The position numbers and the translations under genes are program-made. Below the pieces are notes generated by a model that saw only the letters and a list, made by a program, of their open reading frames with translations, was not told where the DNA came from and did no database searches. From positions 64,660,693 to 64,724,692 of the forward strand of contig OU015501.1 in assembly GCA_907164885.2 (NCBI GenBank): a DNA stretch of 64,000 nucleotides. The letters are read 5' to 3'. Below are positions 32,438 to 42,946 of the stretch, in pieces. This DNA comes from Dolomedes plantarius (lineage: Eukaryota; Arthropoda; Arachnida; Araneae; Dolomedidae). Each line of letters opens with the position of its first letter. Within the stretch, counting starts at the first letter, position 1.

Positions 32438-33993
32438 TGTCGTGTAGCCACTACGTCTAAACTTATTTATTTATTTGGGCGTGATTTAATTGGGGTAGTA
32501 CATTTATTTATTTTATATAAAATGGGTAGTTGGGCGCATTGTGTTTTGATATTTATTTTTAACCCAAAGCTCGAGACGTATTGTGGCTAACGAACAGAGT
32601 GACAAAACCTAACCTCCTAAAAACTAGTAGATAACTTTTATCAGATCCACTGTAAGAATAAAGATGACTGACACCAATCTTATCTTTACAAAAAAACTAA
32701 TTTATTTACAACATCGTCTAACTACAAGATCACATAAAGAAACAAAATTAACTAAATCTTAATATTCAAACTATTCATATCAAAAAGTCCCTCATTATTT
32801 CTTCTAAAATCAAAATATAAAACACGTACTTCAATATTTAAACTATACCTTTACAATTCAGGGAGCATAAGATTATTTATTCTACCGAAGACATTAAAAT
32901 CCATCCTAAAGCTAAACTCTCAAAAACACACGCCACGATTCCGCACTACAACACTTAAATTCAAGGTTGGATCTAAACGATACAAAATGATTTAAAACTC
33001 ACTCGATTTGATGCTAACCGCACGGGAGACGGGCGTCGATGCAACCATCGGGCATTTGGGCTCCCTTTCCTCTGCGGGACGACTCAAAAACAGGACTCCA
33101 AAAACTCGGTGCAAAATACTTCAGACTTCCTCTCTATCTGCTTTCTAGGTGAGGGCAGCAACCATGCTCGAAAACCGGAACATGAAGCCAGGAAACCGTG
33201 AAGACTCAAACAGGACTCCAAGTGCTCTCCACACTTTAATTTATTTGTTGGTGAAGACAGGAACCATGATTGAAAACCGGAACATGAAGCCAGGAAACCG
33301 TGAAGACTCAAGCAGGACTCCAAATGCTCTCCACATTTTAATTTATTTGTTGGTGAAGGCAGTGATCATTTATCTCACCGGAACAACCCTCGGGAAACCT
33401 CCACTTAAATCATCTACAGTTGAAAAACAACCCTTCATCACCCGCGATGCCTAAGCACCCGGGAGAAGGGAACCCGGACTGACACGCAAAGTGAATCCCC
33501 GAAAAAAACCTTAAGTCCTCAATTTATTCATTTTCTTCATAACGCCGTCCCCGCCTCTTTAAAACACCTACAACCATTCACGAAAGCCCCAAAGACTCCA
33601 CCATTCAGCTTCACTTTAACATTTATTGGATAACTTCTCCAAAAATCCCGCCCTACAAAATGTCATCGCGGACCACACACTTCAACACCACGTGGTCTTT
33701 ACTGCAGACCCCACGCACGATCTTATAAATTTGCTTACAAAAGTCATTGTCGTATAACGTCAAAAAAGGCGCCAGACGCAAATTTTTGTCTACGACAACC
33801 AATACCCCCTACAGCGTCTAGGCCAATTACATTCGCTTTCCCACAAAGACCGCGCTTCGTAACTAACATCAAAGAACATCAAAAGGCGGCTTTCTAATTA
33901 CTTACAAACATGTGATAGAGAGCCTTCGAAAAACCTTAGCTTACTTACAATATAAAATACATTTTTCTTTAAAATCGAAGGCACTTCATCACA
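32438..33993. mobile_element. Solo LTR (1556 bp) with TSD TTAAG
   Basis: TGTCGTGTAG...TTCATCACA flanked by TTAAG on both sides (32433-32437, 33994-33998). Deleting it and one TTAAG rejoins the Tc1-B transposase at the LNPIE motif, so the borders are secure. No internal retroviral genes are present, so it is most simply an LTR left by LTR-LTR recombination. It contains a 102-bp tandem duplication. Which retroelement it belongs to cannot be told; it does not obviously match the other LTRs here. Confidence 0.8.
33151..33355 (+). repeat. Two tandem copies of a 102-bp unit in the solo LTR
   Basis: AAAACCGGAACATGAAGCCA recurs at 33171 and 33273, as do GGACTCCAA and the Alu-site-free TTTAATTTATTTGTTGGTGA blocks. 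The repeat produces matching frames on both strands, which are therefore not genes. Confidence 0.9.
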
Positions 33994-33998
33994 TTAAG

Positions 33999-34830
33999 GA
34001 CTGGAGATCTGGCTGGCCAATCCATCCGGTGAATATCCTCACTCTCTAGAAATTCGTCAACCAGAAGAGCTCTATGTGGCCTCGCGTTATCGTCCATTAA
34101 AATGAACTTAGGGCCAACTGCACCCCAGAAAAGGCGGGCATAGGGCTCCAAGACCTCATCCCTATACCTCGGACCAGTCACAGTGCCTCTTTCAAAGACA
34201 TGGAGAGGTGTGCGGCCATCCAACATGATTCCTGCCCTGACTATTAAACCTCCTCCGCCATAATAGTCGATTTCGTGGACATTGGAGGGTAGGTAGCGGG
34301 TCCCTGGTTCTCTCCATATGAACGTACGGCGAGAATCGGTGCTTAGGCTGAACCGGGACTCATCAGTGAAGACAACGGTCGCCCATTGATCCATACTCCA
34401 ATCTCTATGCTCTCTGCACCATGATAAACGGATTCTCCTGTTCGTAGAAGTGAGCGGGACGCAAACAGCAGGTCTTCTTGCAAACAACCCTCTCTCATGA
34501 AGTCTTTTGGAAACAGTCACCTTTGATACACGGGTTCCTGTGGCTGCATACAAGTCACGAGAGAGCTGAGAAGCTGTAGCACTCCTGTTACGCCTCGCTA
34601 TAATCGACAAATGGCGATCTTCTCTGGCCGTCGTGGCTCTTGGACGATCTTGCCCAGGCTTTCTCTCGATGGATCCGGTATCCTGGAACTGTTTCCATAA
34701 GTTACACACGACGCTGGGCGTTTAATTGAACTCTCTACAAATTTAAACTTGAGATTGGCCTGCTTCTAGCCTCCCCACAATTTGTCACCTCATTCCATCA
34801 TCTAAACGTTGGTGGTTACTCTTTTTACTG
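33999..34830 (-). pseudogene. Tc1-B transposase, N-terminal and middle part
   Basis: Minus-strand frame 34709-33969 carries SIERKPGQDRPRATTAREDR, the first catalytic Asp in VVFTDESRFSL and the second in FILMDDNARPH, ending WPARSPVLN at the LTR insertion. Upstream to about 34830 the N-terminal helix-turn-helix is recognisable but has in-frame stops, so the copy is dead. The third catalytic Glu is on the other side of the LTR. Confidence 0.82.
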
Positions 34831-35092
34831 TTACAATTTGAAACTAACCGATTGCTGCAAAATAACACCAAGAAATTCGCCGAGGTGTGCTAGCGAACGA
34901 AATGCGTCTTAACTTACGCGCGCTTATAAAGCCTGTTTCACTACTGGCTCCGTCTACACACACGTGTACGCTTACGTATTTGACGTACAAGATTTGCATT
35001 TATATCTAGAAGCAGTTGTTTTTGCATTCCGTTCAGTTCTTTTCATGAAATTCGATAAAATATGCAAATTCTCTTAATTTATTTCACCAGTG

Positions 35093-35549
35093 TATATACG
35101 CAGAGAATCATGTAAAAGCTAATTCAAATACACCCCTGAAAAACTTCAAATGTCAAAACACTAATGCACAGAGAGCGGACTGTCTCTGGTCGGTGCAAGA
35201 GGCTTTCTCAAGCGCGAGAGAATGTGAAGTCTATTAGTGAAGACCATACATTGGATTTATGGTAGAACTGTTGGCCCTTGTTATCATGAAGAATAAAGTT
35301 CCGGATATGATTATCTAGCTAGTCCACCATCAGGCAGAAAGAGCGAATGTGAGGGGGAAATGTGTAAAATTATGATTTGAAAAGAAAAAATGTCGTAGAA
35401 ATGGATAAAATATGCACTGATTATGTTTAATAAGATGAAGGGACGAATGTATAAAGTTATGACGCTGCCGCATTTCTCATACAGTTCATTTTCCTCCTTA
35501 TTCATCTGCAACTATGAAATTTCAAGCTTATTTTCTCTGTTCGTTCCAG
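35093..35549. other. Unassigned flank
   Basis: No coding or repeat signal recognised. It would be intronic if exons A and B belong together. Confidence 0.4.
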
Positions 35550-35655
35550 TTCTGGGCATATCATGTCAGATGTAGCGAGAGATAAAAATGGTGACTGTAA
35601 AATAGGAAGCATGAGACTGAAATCGACTAGTTCAGTGTGCTCGAAACCGTTGTAG
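35550..35655 (+). CDS. Candidate terminal host exon B
   Basis: A pyrimidine-rich acceptor (TTTTCTCTGTTCGTTCCAG) precedes an open frame GHIMSDVARDKNGDCKIGSM that ends at TAG (35653-35655). The exon starts with one base before its first full codon, matching the two bases left at the end of exon A. A possible AATAAA lies at about 35984. The short tail is not recognised. Support is splice consensus and phase only. Confidence 0.25.
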
Positions 35656-36533
35656 CTCTTTAGTTTCTAGAAAAAGAAATATCGTTCAGTTGAAGTGCAG
35701 CTGTTTTTTGTAAATTTTGTGATGTCAGTTTATGAAGTAAAATGCTGTATAATATTATGTGCTACATTTATTTCAAGTTGTTACTTTTGTCAATGCTATG
35801 AATATTGTGATTGGCAGAATTCTTAAAGATCTTTTGAATCTAATGTACTAAATGTTCTTTTTGTTCAAAAGAGTATGTTAGAGCGTTTAATCCACAAAGC
35901 TTTTAAGATTTTTTTGTTTAAAATCTTAACTAATTTTATAACTAGTATTATAGAAATCATCAAATTCTCTCCTTATCTGTCCAGAATAAAAAGCTGAACA
36001 AAAAGTATTGAAATCTTTATGCTTGGAAAGATTTTATTCGCTTTTTCTCTCTTTAAAAAAAAGTCGATTAAAAGGGCAACATAAATAAATTTCAGAGTAA
36101 ATATTTTCGTCTGTCTTTAAATGTATACGTAGCATTCCATCAAGATATCTATTTCACTTAAATTTACTTTCAACATTTTCTCGTTTGAAATAGTGTTTGA
36201 AATAATGTAACAGCGAAATGTAGCATTATATCAATAATTTTTTTGCAGTGCACTTTTACGGTTATTTCATGTATGTTCTCTTAGATCTGCCTTTATCTTA
36301 TATAATCCCACTTGTTATTCTAATATAGTCTTAAATTTTCAATTTGATAAAATTGTACAAATACTAAATATACTGATTCTATTTTTTTACTAGCGATGCA
36401 ATCTCATATATTTTCGATACAGTTACTGACGTATAAAGGTTTCTGACACGTATTTCAAAAATAATAATAATAATAAAGTAGTAGAAACCGTCATACACAA
36501 TTTTAAACTTATTTCAAACTGTACAATGCAATA
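35656..36533. other. Unassigned AT-rich stretch
   Basis: Includes a small AAT microsatellite at about 36449-36475. No gene seen. Confidence 0.5.
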
Positions 36534-36640
36534 TACCGTAAAACCTTGAATATAATACGCACATTTTTTCCCATTTTAGCCAGCAAAATCAAGCATGCGT
36601 ATTATACACGTGTGCGGATTATAGTAAAGATTTTACGGTA
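36534..36640. repeat. 107-bp MITE-like inverted repeat
   Basis: TACCGTAAAACCTT at the left and AAGATTTTACGGTA at the right are inverted, and the inner arms AATATAATACGCAC / GTGCGGATTATAG continue the pairing. Short, TA-bounded and non-coding, as in TA-target MITEs. Confidence 0.75.
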
Positions 36641-37817
36641 TGTTGTTTGTTATTTTTAATTTCTATAATCTTTTTGTGTCTCGTATTAAGATACGTATTC
36701 CTTAGGCACATAAGAATTCTAAGTAGTAAAAAATACATTTCATTATAAAGAAAACTTTTTATTCCCTTTTATGAAAAGTGTTAAAGAAATTTAATAAGTA
36801 CCATACAGTATAGAATAAAAGACGATTTTCTCTACTCATTGAAGAAACCAAAAACATGTTATTACATGATCAATTACTTCCTCTCCTCATCCCTGAACTA
36901 TAAGAACCAACTTAAAAGATAAGCGCAGTTAATTTGCCATTTAAAAAATAGAGTAAATGTAATGCAGAAAAACCTTTCAGTAATTTATTAAACTCTAACG
37001 ATGGCACTTTTATACTAAATAGTCCATCTTTCAATTAGAATTATGAAACAGAATTGTGATGTTATCATAATCATTCTAATTTTTCCTATAATACTTCATT
37101 CCATTCTTTAGCATAAATCACTTATGGAAAACATAATGTTCGATTATTCTACAAATATTTCAAATTAAATTACTCTACTTGTCACGTGAAAGTATTTATT
37201 TTATTCAAAACATAGTCTCATGAATGAGATTACTATACGTAATAGAATTACGGGTGTAAATATTGTCCCAATAATACCGAAGCTGACAGATTTTACGCTT
37301 TCGGAATATTTGGGTCATATCGATTTTCCTGTCCGGAGAATTAAATTTTTCCACCCTTTGCAATTAAAAAGAAATGTTATGCGGTGAGTTACTGGAGTTA
37401 ACATTTATTCACATCGCTGGGATAGTTCAATTGATGTATAAAACTGGGGTCGTCTCAAAGAGACATGGGTTAAATGCTGCTTTTTGCCATATGTATATTA
37501 TATGTCATCTAAGATTTATAAAGAACAACAATTAACCGTTTTAAACGTGTAGTAAATATTCATCAGGGAAAAAATATTCATCGTTAAATGATTAAAAATA
37601 AACTAATTAATAATTATGTGAAAGGTAGCATCCAGTGTCGACAGCTGAAGAAGAAAGTAGAAGTATAGGAAGCAGTCGTATTAAAAAAAAAATCAGGTAG
37701 TCTCTTCTAACGAAACTACCGCGGGTTATTAACGTAGGATTACTTATCGTTGCTCTTTTGTATGTATATATGTACGTATGTGCAATGTATATATGTATCT
37801 ATATATATGTACGTATG
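36641..37817. other. Unassigned stretch ending in a TA/GTAT-rich tract
   Basis: No gene recognised. About 37760-37819 is a TATATGTACGTATG-type tract in which the next two transposons sit. Confidence 0.5.
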
Positions 37818-37819
37818 TA

Positions 37820-38510
37820 CGAGGGGTGATGAAAAAGTAAGGTTACAAAGCCTGCAAGGAAACATGTACATTTTATTTCATAAAACCAATGTAGCCAACT
37901 GATAGTACATACATTAGGTTATTTTTCGACATAGTCTCCATATCGGTTTAGGCACTTGTTGCTTCGTGGGATGAGTTTGAATATTGCCTCTTGGTAAAAA
38001 TCCTGTCCTTGAGTGTTCAGCCACGTTGTGGCGAAGTGTTTTACCTCCTCGTCTGAAGCGAATCGTCGGCCCCCAAGGTCCTCCTTAAAGTGAGGAAAGA
38101 GATGGAAGTCCTGGCTTTGGAGCAAGGTCCTGGCTGTAGAAAGGGTGGTCGATGATGTCCCAGCGAAATTTCTTCAACAGCGTGGTAGTCCTCTGGGATG
38201 TATGAGGTCGCGCGTTGTGGTGAAGGAAGATGAAAGTCGTGAAGGAAGATGCTGTCGGTGAATTTCAGCCGCGCTTACATGTTTCGCCCACAGAAATCGA
38301 ATAACTGAGCGGATTTCTTCGCGAGACCAGTTTTCCAAACGAGTCGCCATTTCTGTTTACCTTCATCTAGCGCTGTAGGTCGTGAGTAGGTGAAACTCTC
38401 CCCAATTAGAGACCTCATGTATTAGAATTACCGCACACAACTAGTTTCTGTATTACAGACGAAACTCCAGGAATATCAACCTTGTAACCTTAGTTTTTGA
38501 TCACCCCTCG
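37820..38510 (-). mobile_element. Internally deleted mariner (691 bp)
   Basis: Ends CGAGGGGTGATGAAAAAGTA and the inverse of TAGTTTTTGATCACCCCTCG, with TA outside both ends. On the minus strand the N-terminus starts at ATG about 38350 (MATRLENWSREEIRSVIRF) and continues through AEIHRQ. It then jumps to FLHHNARPHTSQRTTTLLKK near the second catalytic Asp (here replaced by His), and the C-terminus GGRRFASDEEVKHFATTWL followed by GDYVEK lies at 38125-37919. The central part with the first Asp is deleted. Confidence 0.82.
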
Positions 38511-38526
38511 TATATATATACATATA

Positions 38527-39859
38527 CAGGGTTTGTATAAAAAGTATCGGGAATAGTTTCGGAAAAATAGATTTATTTGAGATATTACTACAATACCTCA
38601 AAAGTCTTCAAAGTACATCCCTTGAGCGTCGACACACTCTTGCCAGCGGCTTTACAACGACTCGAAGGATCCCTGGTAGGCAGATTCCGGAACGTCCTTA
38701 AGAGTACGTGTGCAAGCTTCTTTGACGGCACTTGGGGTCCCATGGTGGTGTCCTTTGAGGGAGGATTTCATTTTTGGGAATAGGAAATAGTCTCCTGGTG
38801 CCAAGTTGGGACTGTAAGGGGGTTGGGGAATCGTCGTGATGCCGTTTATCGTCAGGTAGTCGGTGACCTTGGAGCAGGTGTGGCCTGGGTGCACTGTCGT
38901 GATGCAATTTCCAATTTCTGGTGATGGCTGGCCTCACCCGGTTGACCCTTCTCTTCAGTCTTCTTAGCACTTCTAGGTAAAAAAAAACACCATTCACTGT
39001 CTGCCTCTCAGGTACAAGTTCGTAGTGGACCACCTCCTTGGCGTTGAAGAAAACGATGACCATGGCTTTCACTCCATGGCTTTCACACCATGGATTTGCT
39101 CATTCGAGCCTTTTTGGACGAGGTGATGCCGCAGCGTGCCATTTGGAACTTTGCCATTTTGTTTCCGGATCGTATTCAAATATCCAACTTTCGTCTCCCG
39201 TTATTGTCCAAAAAGCCGGGTTTCTTCTTCAACGCGTTGCAGGAGGTCTTCGCAAGCTGACACTCGTCTCTGCTTTTGATAGTCCGTCAAGACCTTCGGG
39301 ACGAGTTTAGCGCATATCTTTCTCATCGCCAAATTTTCAGTGATAATGCTGTGCACTGTCATCTTATCAATGCCAGTTTCATCTGCGACCATGCGCACAC
39401 TTAACCGACGATCTGAATTCAGCACTTCACGCACACGTTGCACGTTGTCGTCGTTTCTTGAGGTCGACGGTCGTCCAGCGCGGGGCTCGTCCTCCACACT
39501 CTCTCGGCCATCTTTGAAGAGTTTGTGCCACTTAGAAACTGCAGTTTGTGACATGCTTTCATCCTTGAACACTTGGCGAATCATGCCCAACGTCTCCGTA
39601 CCCGAGCTCCCCAGTCCAACACAAAATTTGATGGCGTACTGCTGTTCAATCGTGCGCTGCATTTTTCGCTTGCACCGAGTCACTCAACATTGGTTCGCTA
39701 AAAACACGACCTAGCATGAACGTACGCTCGCATACGAATAGCGCCTTGCTCGTCTTGAAGGTCACATCCCCCACCACCGAACATGCATAGTGCGAGCGTG
39801 CTCCGACGTACAGTCACGTCAGGAAAAAATTATTCCCGATACTTTTTATACAAACCTTG
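38527..39859 (-). mobile_element. Full-length mariner (1333 bp), frame-disrupted
   Basis: Ends CAGGGTTTGTATAAAAAGTA and the inverse of TACTTTTTATACAAACCTTG; TA at 38525-38526 and 39860-39861. It lies only 16 bp from the preceding mariner, in the same TA-rich tract and the same orientation. Confidence 0.87.
38652..39683 (-). pseudogene. Mariner transposase, several frames
   Basis: N-terminal part 39683-39201 has MQRTIEQQYAIKFCVGLG, a helix-turn-helix (SQTAVSKWHKLFKDGRESVE) and RPSTSRNDDNVQRVREVLN, then LSVRMVADETGIDKMTVHSI. The region of the first Asp (about 39200-39080) is frameshifted. 39072-38698 contains MVIVFFNAKEVVHYELVPE and KLHHDSAPRPH (second Asp). 38894-38652 contains PPYSPNLAPGDYFLFPKMKS (third Asp). 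All catalytic landmarks of a DD34D transposase can be traced, but no single frame covers them. Confidence 0.85.
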
Positions 39860-39861
39860 TA

Positions 39862-40932
39862 TGTATGTCAAAATTTTGACATATTTTGGTACTTTTCTGT
39901 TTAACTGTTTATTACTTGTCCAAGCAATACAGACTGAGTTTGGTGCACTGCCAAAATTATAACTCGCGAGGTACAGACGGGCGGTTTTAGCGTTTGAAAG
40001 ATTGCTTTTCTGGAGGACCGTTATGGAGGAACGTAATCCTACATTAAAATTCTTCATAGCACCAGAAGAGTTCATTCTTATCGACCGCTGGATAAAAAGG
40101 CAATGTTTAAAACCCTCTATTTTGACTTACGATCTTTATAATCTCTACTAAACAATATATTAATTTAAATTTAGGCTGAATTTGTCGACTAAAAAACATT
40201 CTTACGGTGCTTTAGATTTCAAGCAACGAAGCTTTATTTCTCTATGTTCACTGCTTATCCCCAAAGCACATTTAAACGCTCAGATTTTGAAAAGAGGTCT
40301 TATTTTTCCGTTTCTACTGGAGTAATTATTCGTTTCCTATCGTTTAAGGTACGTTTCGGTAATCCTATTCTCACATTTCAAGAGTGTTGATGTAATCGCT
40401 GTTCGAAATCTTACATAAACAGGGGGGAAACGAAGAAAGAGTTTGAGATTAGTAAACGTTCCACCTAGCCAAAGCTGTTATGTGGGGTGAGGGGTGAGGA
40501 GAGATGAGATGAGATGAGGGGTTGAGCTGGAGATATTGCAATTGTAAAAATAGGTAAAACTGGCGTACTAGATAAGGAGTATAAACAAAATAAGCAAGGT
40601 TAAATCTGCATTTAATATAGTTAGGGAAAGTGGTGTGTTGTAAGTATAAACATAATGTATTATATTGTAAATAAGTATATTTGCTTGGTATACTTTGTAT
40701 TTATCAAAATGTACATAGAGTTATTGTAATATATCGAGTATTATATCGTATTGTATAAAACAATCGTATTAAGTGAATGGTATTTATGGTATCTAGCGTA
40801 TTGTGCATATAAATTCACCCCATTATATTGATTGTATGGTTTATGTATACATAGTAATCTATATATTGCATATATTACAAATGGTGTAAGTTTATGTATA
40901 TTGAATTATTAATAGTGTATATAAATATAAAA
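39862..40932. other. Unassigned stretch
   Basis: A GATGAGATGAGATGAG simple repeat lies near 40505-40520, then AT-rich DNA. Nothing else recognised. Confidence 0.45.
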
Positions 40933-41254
40933 TACAGGTATTCCTCGACTTACTACCGCTTGACTTACGATCGCTCGCACTTACAACCGAAATTTTAAAA
41001 TTTAAAAAAATTTATTATTATTATTCTCAAAAATATTGTTCCCTAAATGTACAGTACATACCTGTATGTATTACAGAATTATTAAAAAATATTATGCAAT
41101 ATTCTGCAATTCTGAAAAAATTTATGGCGTAATAATAAAAACGTTATGATGCAATAGTTTCGATATCCACAGTTTCGATAAATCATATAAACATTCATTG
41201 GCATCAGAAATGGCTTCAACTTTTCATTAAATTGATAAAGGAATTGAACAATTA

Positions 41255-42683
41255 CAGAGGCTGTTCGCACATTTTTTAGCCGATTTTGGTAAGCGGTAAT
41301 AAAAAATCGTTTGCTGCAAAAGAAATAAATGCAATTGTACTATGTATTTAAAAGTCAAAATTATCGTCTGCGGCTTGAAAGTTTTGTTTTTATTCAAAAT
41401 GGCGTTTTTAACAAAGCAGTGGTTCGAAGGCTACATTTATGCTCTTTCCGAAGAGAAATATGCATACTCCGTTATCCAAAAACGATGTGAGAGTCATGGT
41501 TTTGTGATATCTAAAGCGTCGATAGGTAATATCGTCAACAAGAAAGGAAAAAACCGTCAAATTCGAGCCTCAAGTGGGACAAAAATTCCAAACAAGTATC
41601 CAAGGAAAAAACGGACATCTTCGACTATTGCAAAGGTAAGTTGTTTAATGCTAAAAGAAAATCCCCCTAGTCAAAGGACAGTTGCAAAATCATTAAAATG
41701 CTCGGTGTCCACTGTAAACAAAATGATAAACGTTGATTTAAATCTTAAGAAAGCGAAAAAACGCAATGTGCATCGTCTTCTTCCAAATCCTATCGCTGAA
41801 CGCAGGATACGCTGCAGAACTCAGCGAGTCCTGCAGCGTGTGGTTCGCATGGTTCAAAGAATCGAAAGAAAGTTTTTCTAAGGGATTCAAGATTGTTGCT
41901 GGTTTTTCTTATAATGGCAAGTTAAAAATAAAGAGAGTGGAAAAAAATGTCATATGAGAAACACTTATCCAAAGAAAAATGGAAAACAATTGTCACAATA
42001 GATGAATCATGGGTGTATTTAAATGATTGCAACAAAAAAAGATCCATTTATTATCATAAAAGGGGAGAAAAAATTTAAGTACATGGTTCAAAGAATCTAA
42101 AGAAAGTTTTTCTAAGGGATTCATGATTGTTGCTGGTTTTTCTTATAATGGCAAGTTAAAAATAAAGAGAGTGGAACAAAATGTCAAGATTAACTCCAAA
42201 TACTATCAGGAACATATTTTATCGCCAATTTTTTTGAATGAAATACCATCGCTTTTCCCACAGTGCCATCAATCTGTGAGACTCCATCAGGACAAAGCTA
42301 GCAGTCACACATCAAAATCCACTGTAAATTTCCTAAAAGAAATGGAACAAAAAACTGGTATCAAGGCCATACCCTTCACTGATATCCCTACTAAATCTCC
42401 CGATGTATCACGTATGTATTTTTGTGCTTTCGGACTTTTAAAATCTGCATTATCCATACGTCGTCCCAAAACCCTTACAGGACTCTGGAAAGCTGTTCAG
42501 GAGGAATGGGATAGAATACCTCTTCTGACACTTCAAAAGGCATTATTATCCTGGAAATTTCGGTTTCGAAAGATAGTTCAGAATAAGGGATATCAAATAG
42601 AACATTTAAAACACAAGAATTTTATGTAATTTATTTTTGTGAATACAATATACATCGTCTAAAAAAAGTGTGAACAGCCTCTA
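41255..42683 (+). mobile_element. MLE-2: mariner-like element (1429 bp)
   Basis: Left end CAGAGGCTGTTCGCACATTT and right end inverse TAGAGGCTGTTCACACTTTT match except for a few bases; TA at 41253-41254 and 42684-42685. Same transposase family as MLE-1 but with different TIR sequence. Confidence 0.87.
41399..42629 (+). pseudogene. MLE-2 transposase with internal segment duplication
   Basis: ATG 41399 (MAFLTKQWFEGYIYALSEEK) begins the DNA-binding half (KENPPSQRTVAKSLKCSVST). At about 41849-41945 a segment reading FSKGFKIVAGFSYNGKLKIK appears too early. The same segment recurs in its proper place at 42083-42175, after the first catalytic motif (TIDESWVYLNDCNKK, about 41996-42040). The second Asp is in LHQDKASSHTS and the third in PTKSPDVSRM, with 36 residues between them. 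The duplication and the accompanying stop break the frame; the C-terminal half 42123-42629 is otherwise open. Confidence 0.82.
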
Positions 42684-42946
42684 TAGAAGCAATGAATCAA
42701 AATGAAGAAAGATTCACAAATGTAAATCGTCTTATTCAGGAAAATCTGGCTTGCTACCAGACAATATACATGGAAAAGAAGCCACAAACTGTTCAAACTA
42801 CCTTGGATAACGTTGTTAAAAATACTTTCGACGTATCTTCTGTCGCAAATTCTGAACCAATGGATTGTACTAACATAATAAGTAGTGATGACGAAGAATA
42901 ATTTATGCCTTCTAAATACAATGTTTTTTAAAAGCGTATGAAAGTA

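Larger units (their letters stand above)
32129..35092 (-). mobile_element. Tc1-B: Tc1-like transposon split by a solo LTR
   Basis: Ends CACTGGTGTAAGAAATTAAG and the inverse of CTTAATTTATTTCACCAGTG; TA on both sides (32127-32128, 35093-35094). About 1.4 kb without the 1556-bp LTR and its 5-bp duplication. Transposase reads on the minus strand in two pieces. Confidence 0.87.
40935..42901 (+). mobile_element. Tigger/pogo-like remnant split by MLE-2
   Basis: The left end CAGGTATTCCTCGACTTACT next to TA resembles a Tigger-type terminus. After MLE-2 (41255-42683) is ignored, sequence on both sides joins into one frame. It reads IDKGIEQL from the left, then from 42692 FTNVNRLIQENLACYQTIYM, KKPQTVQTTLDN and an acidic end SSDDEE, stop 42899-42901. 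This looks like the C-terminus of a pogo/Tigger-type (jerky-like) transposase. The catalytic domain and the right TIR are not seen. A 130-bp TA-bounded segment (40935-41064, ends CAGGTAT/ATACCTG) could alternatively be a separate MITE. Confidence 0.45.

Noticed and set aside
33084..33454. Paired internally repeated proteins on both strands
   Set aside because: A product of the 102-bp tandem duplication within the solo LTR; the repeat keeps both strands open because 102 is a multiple of three.
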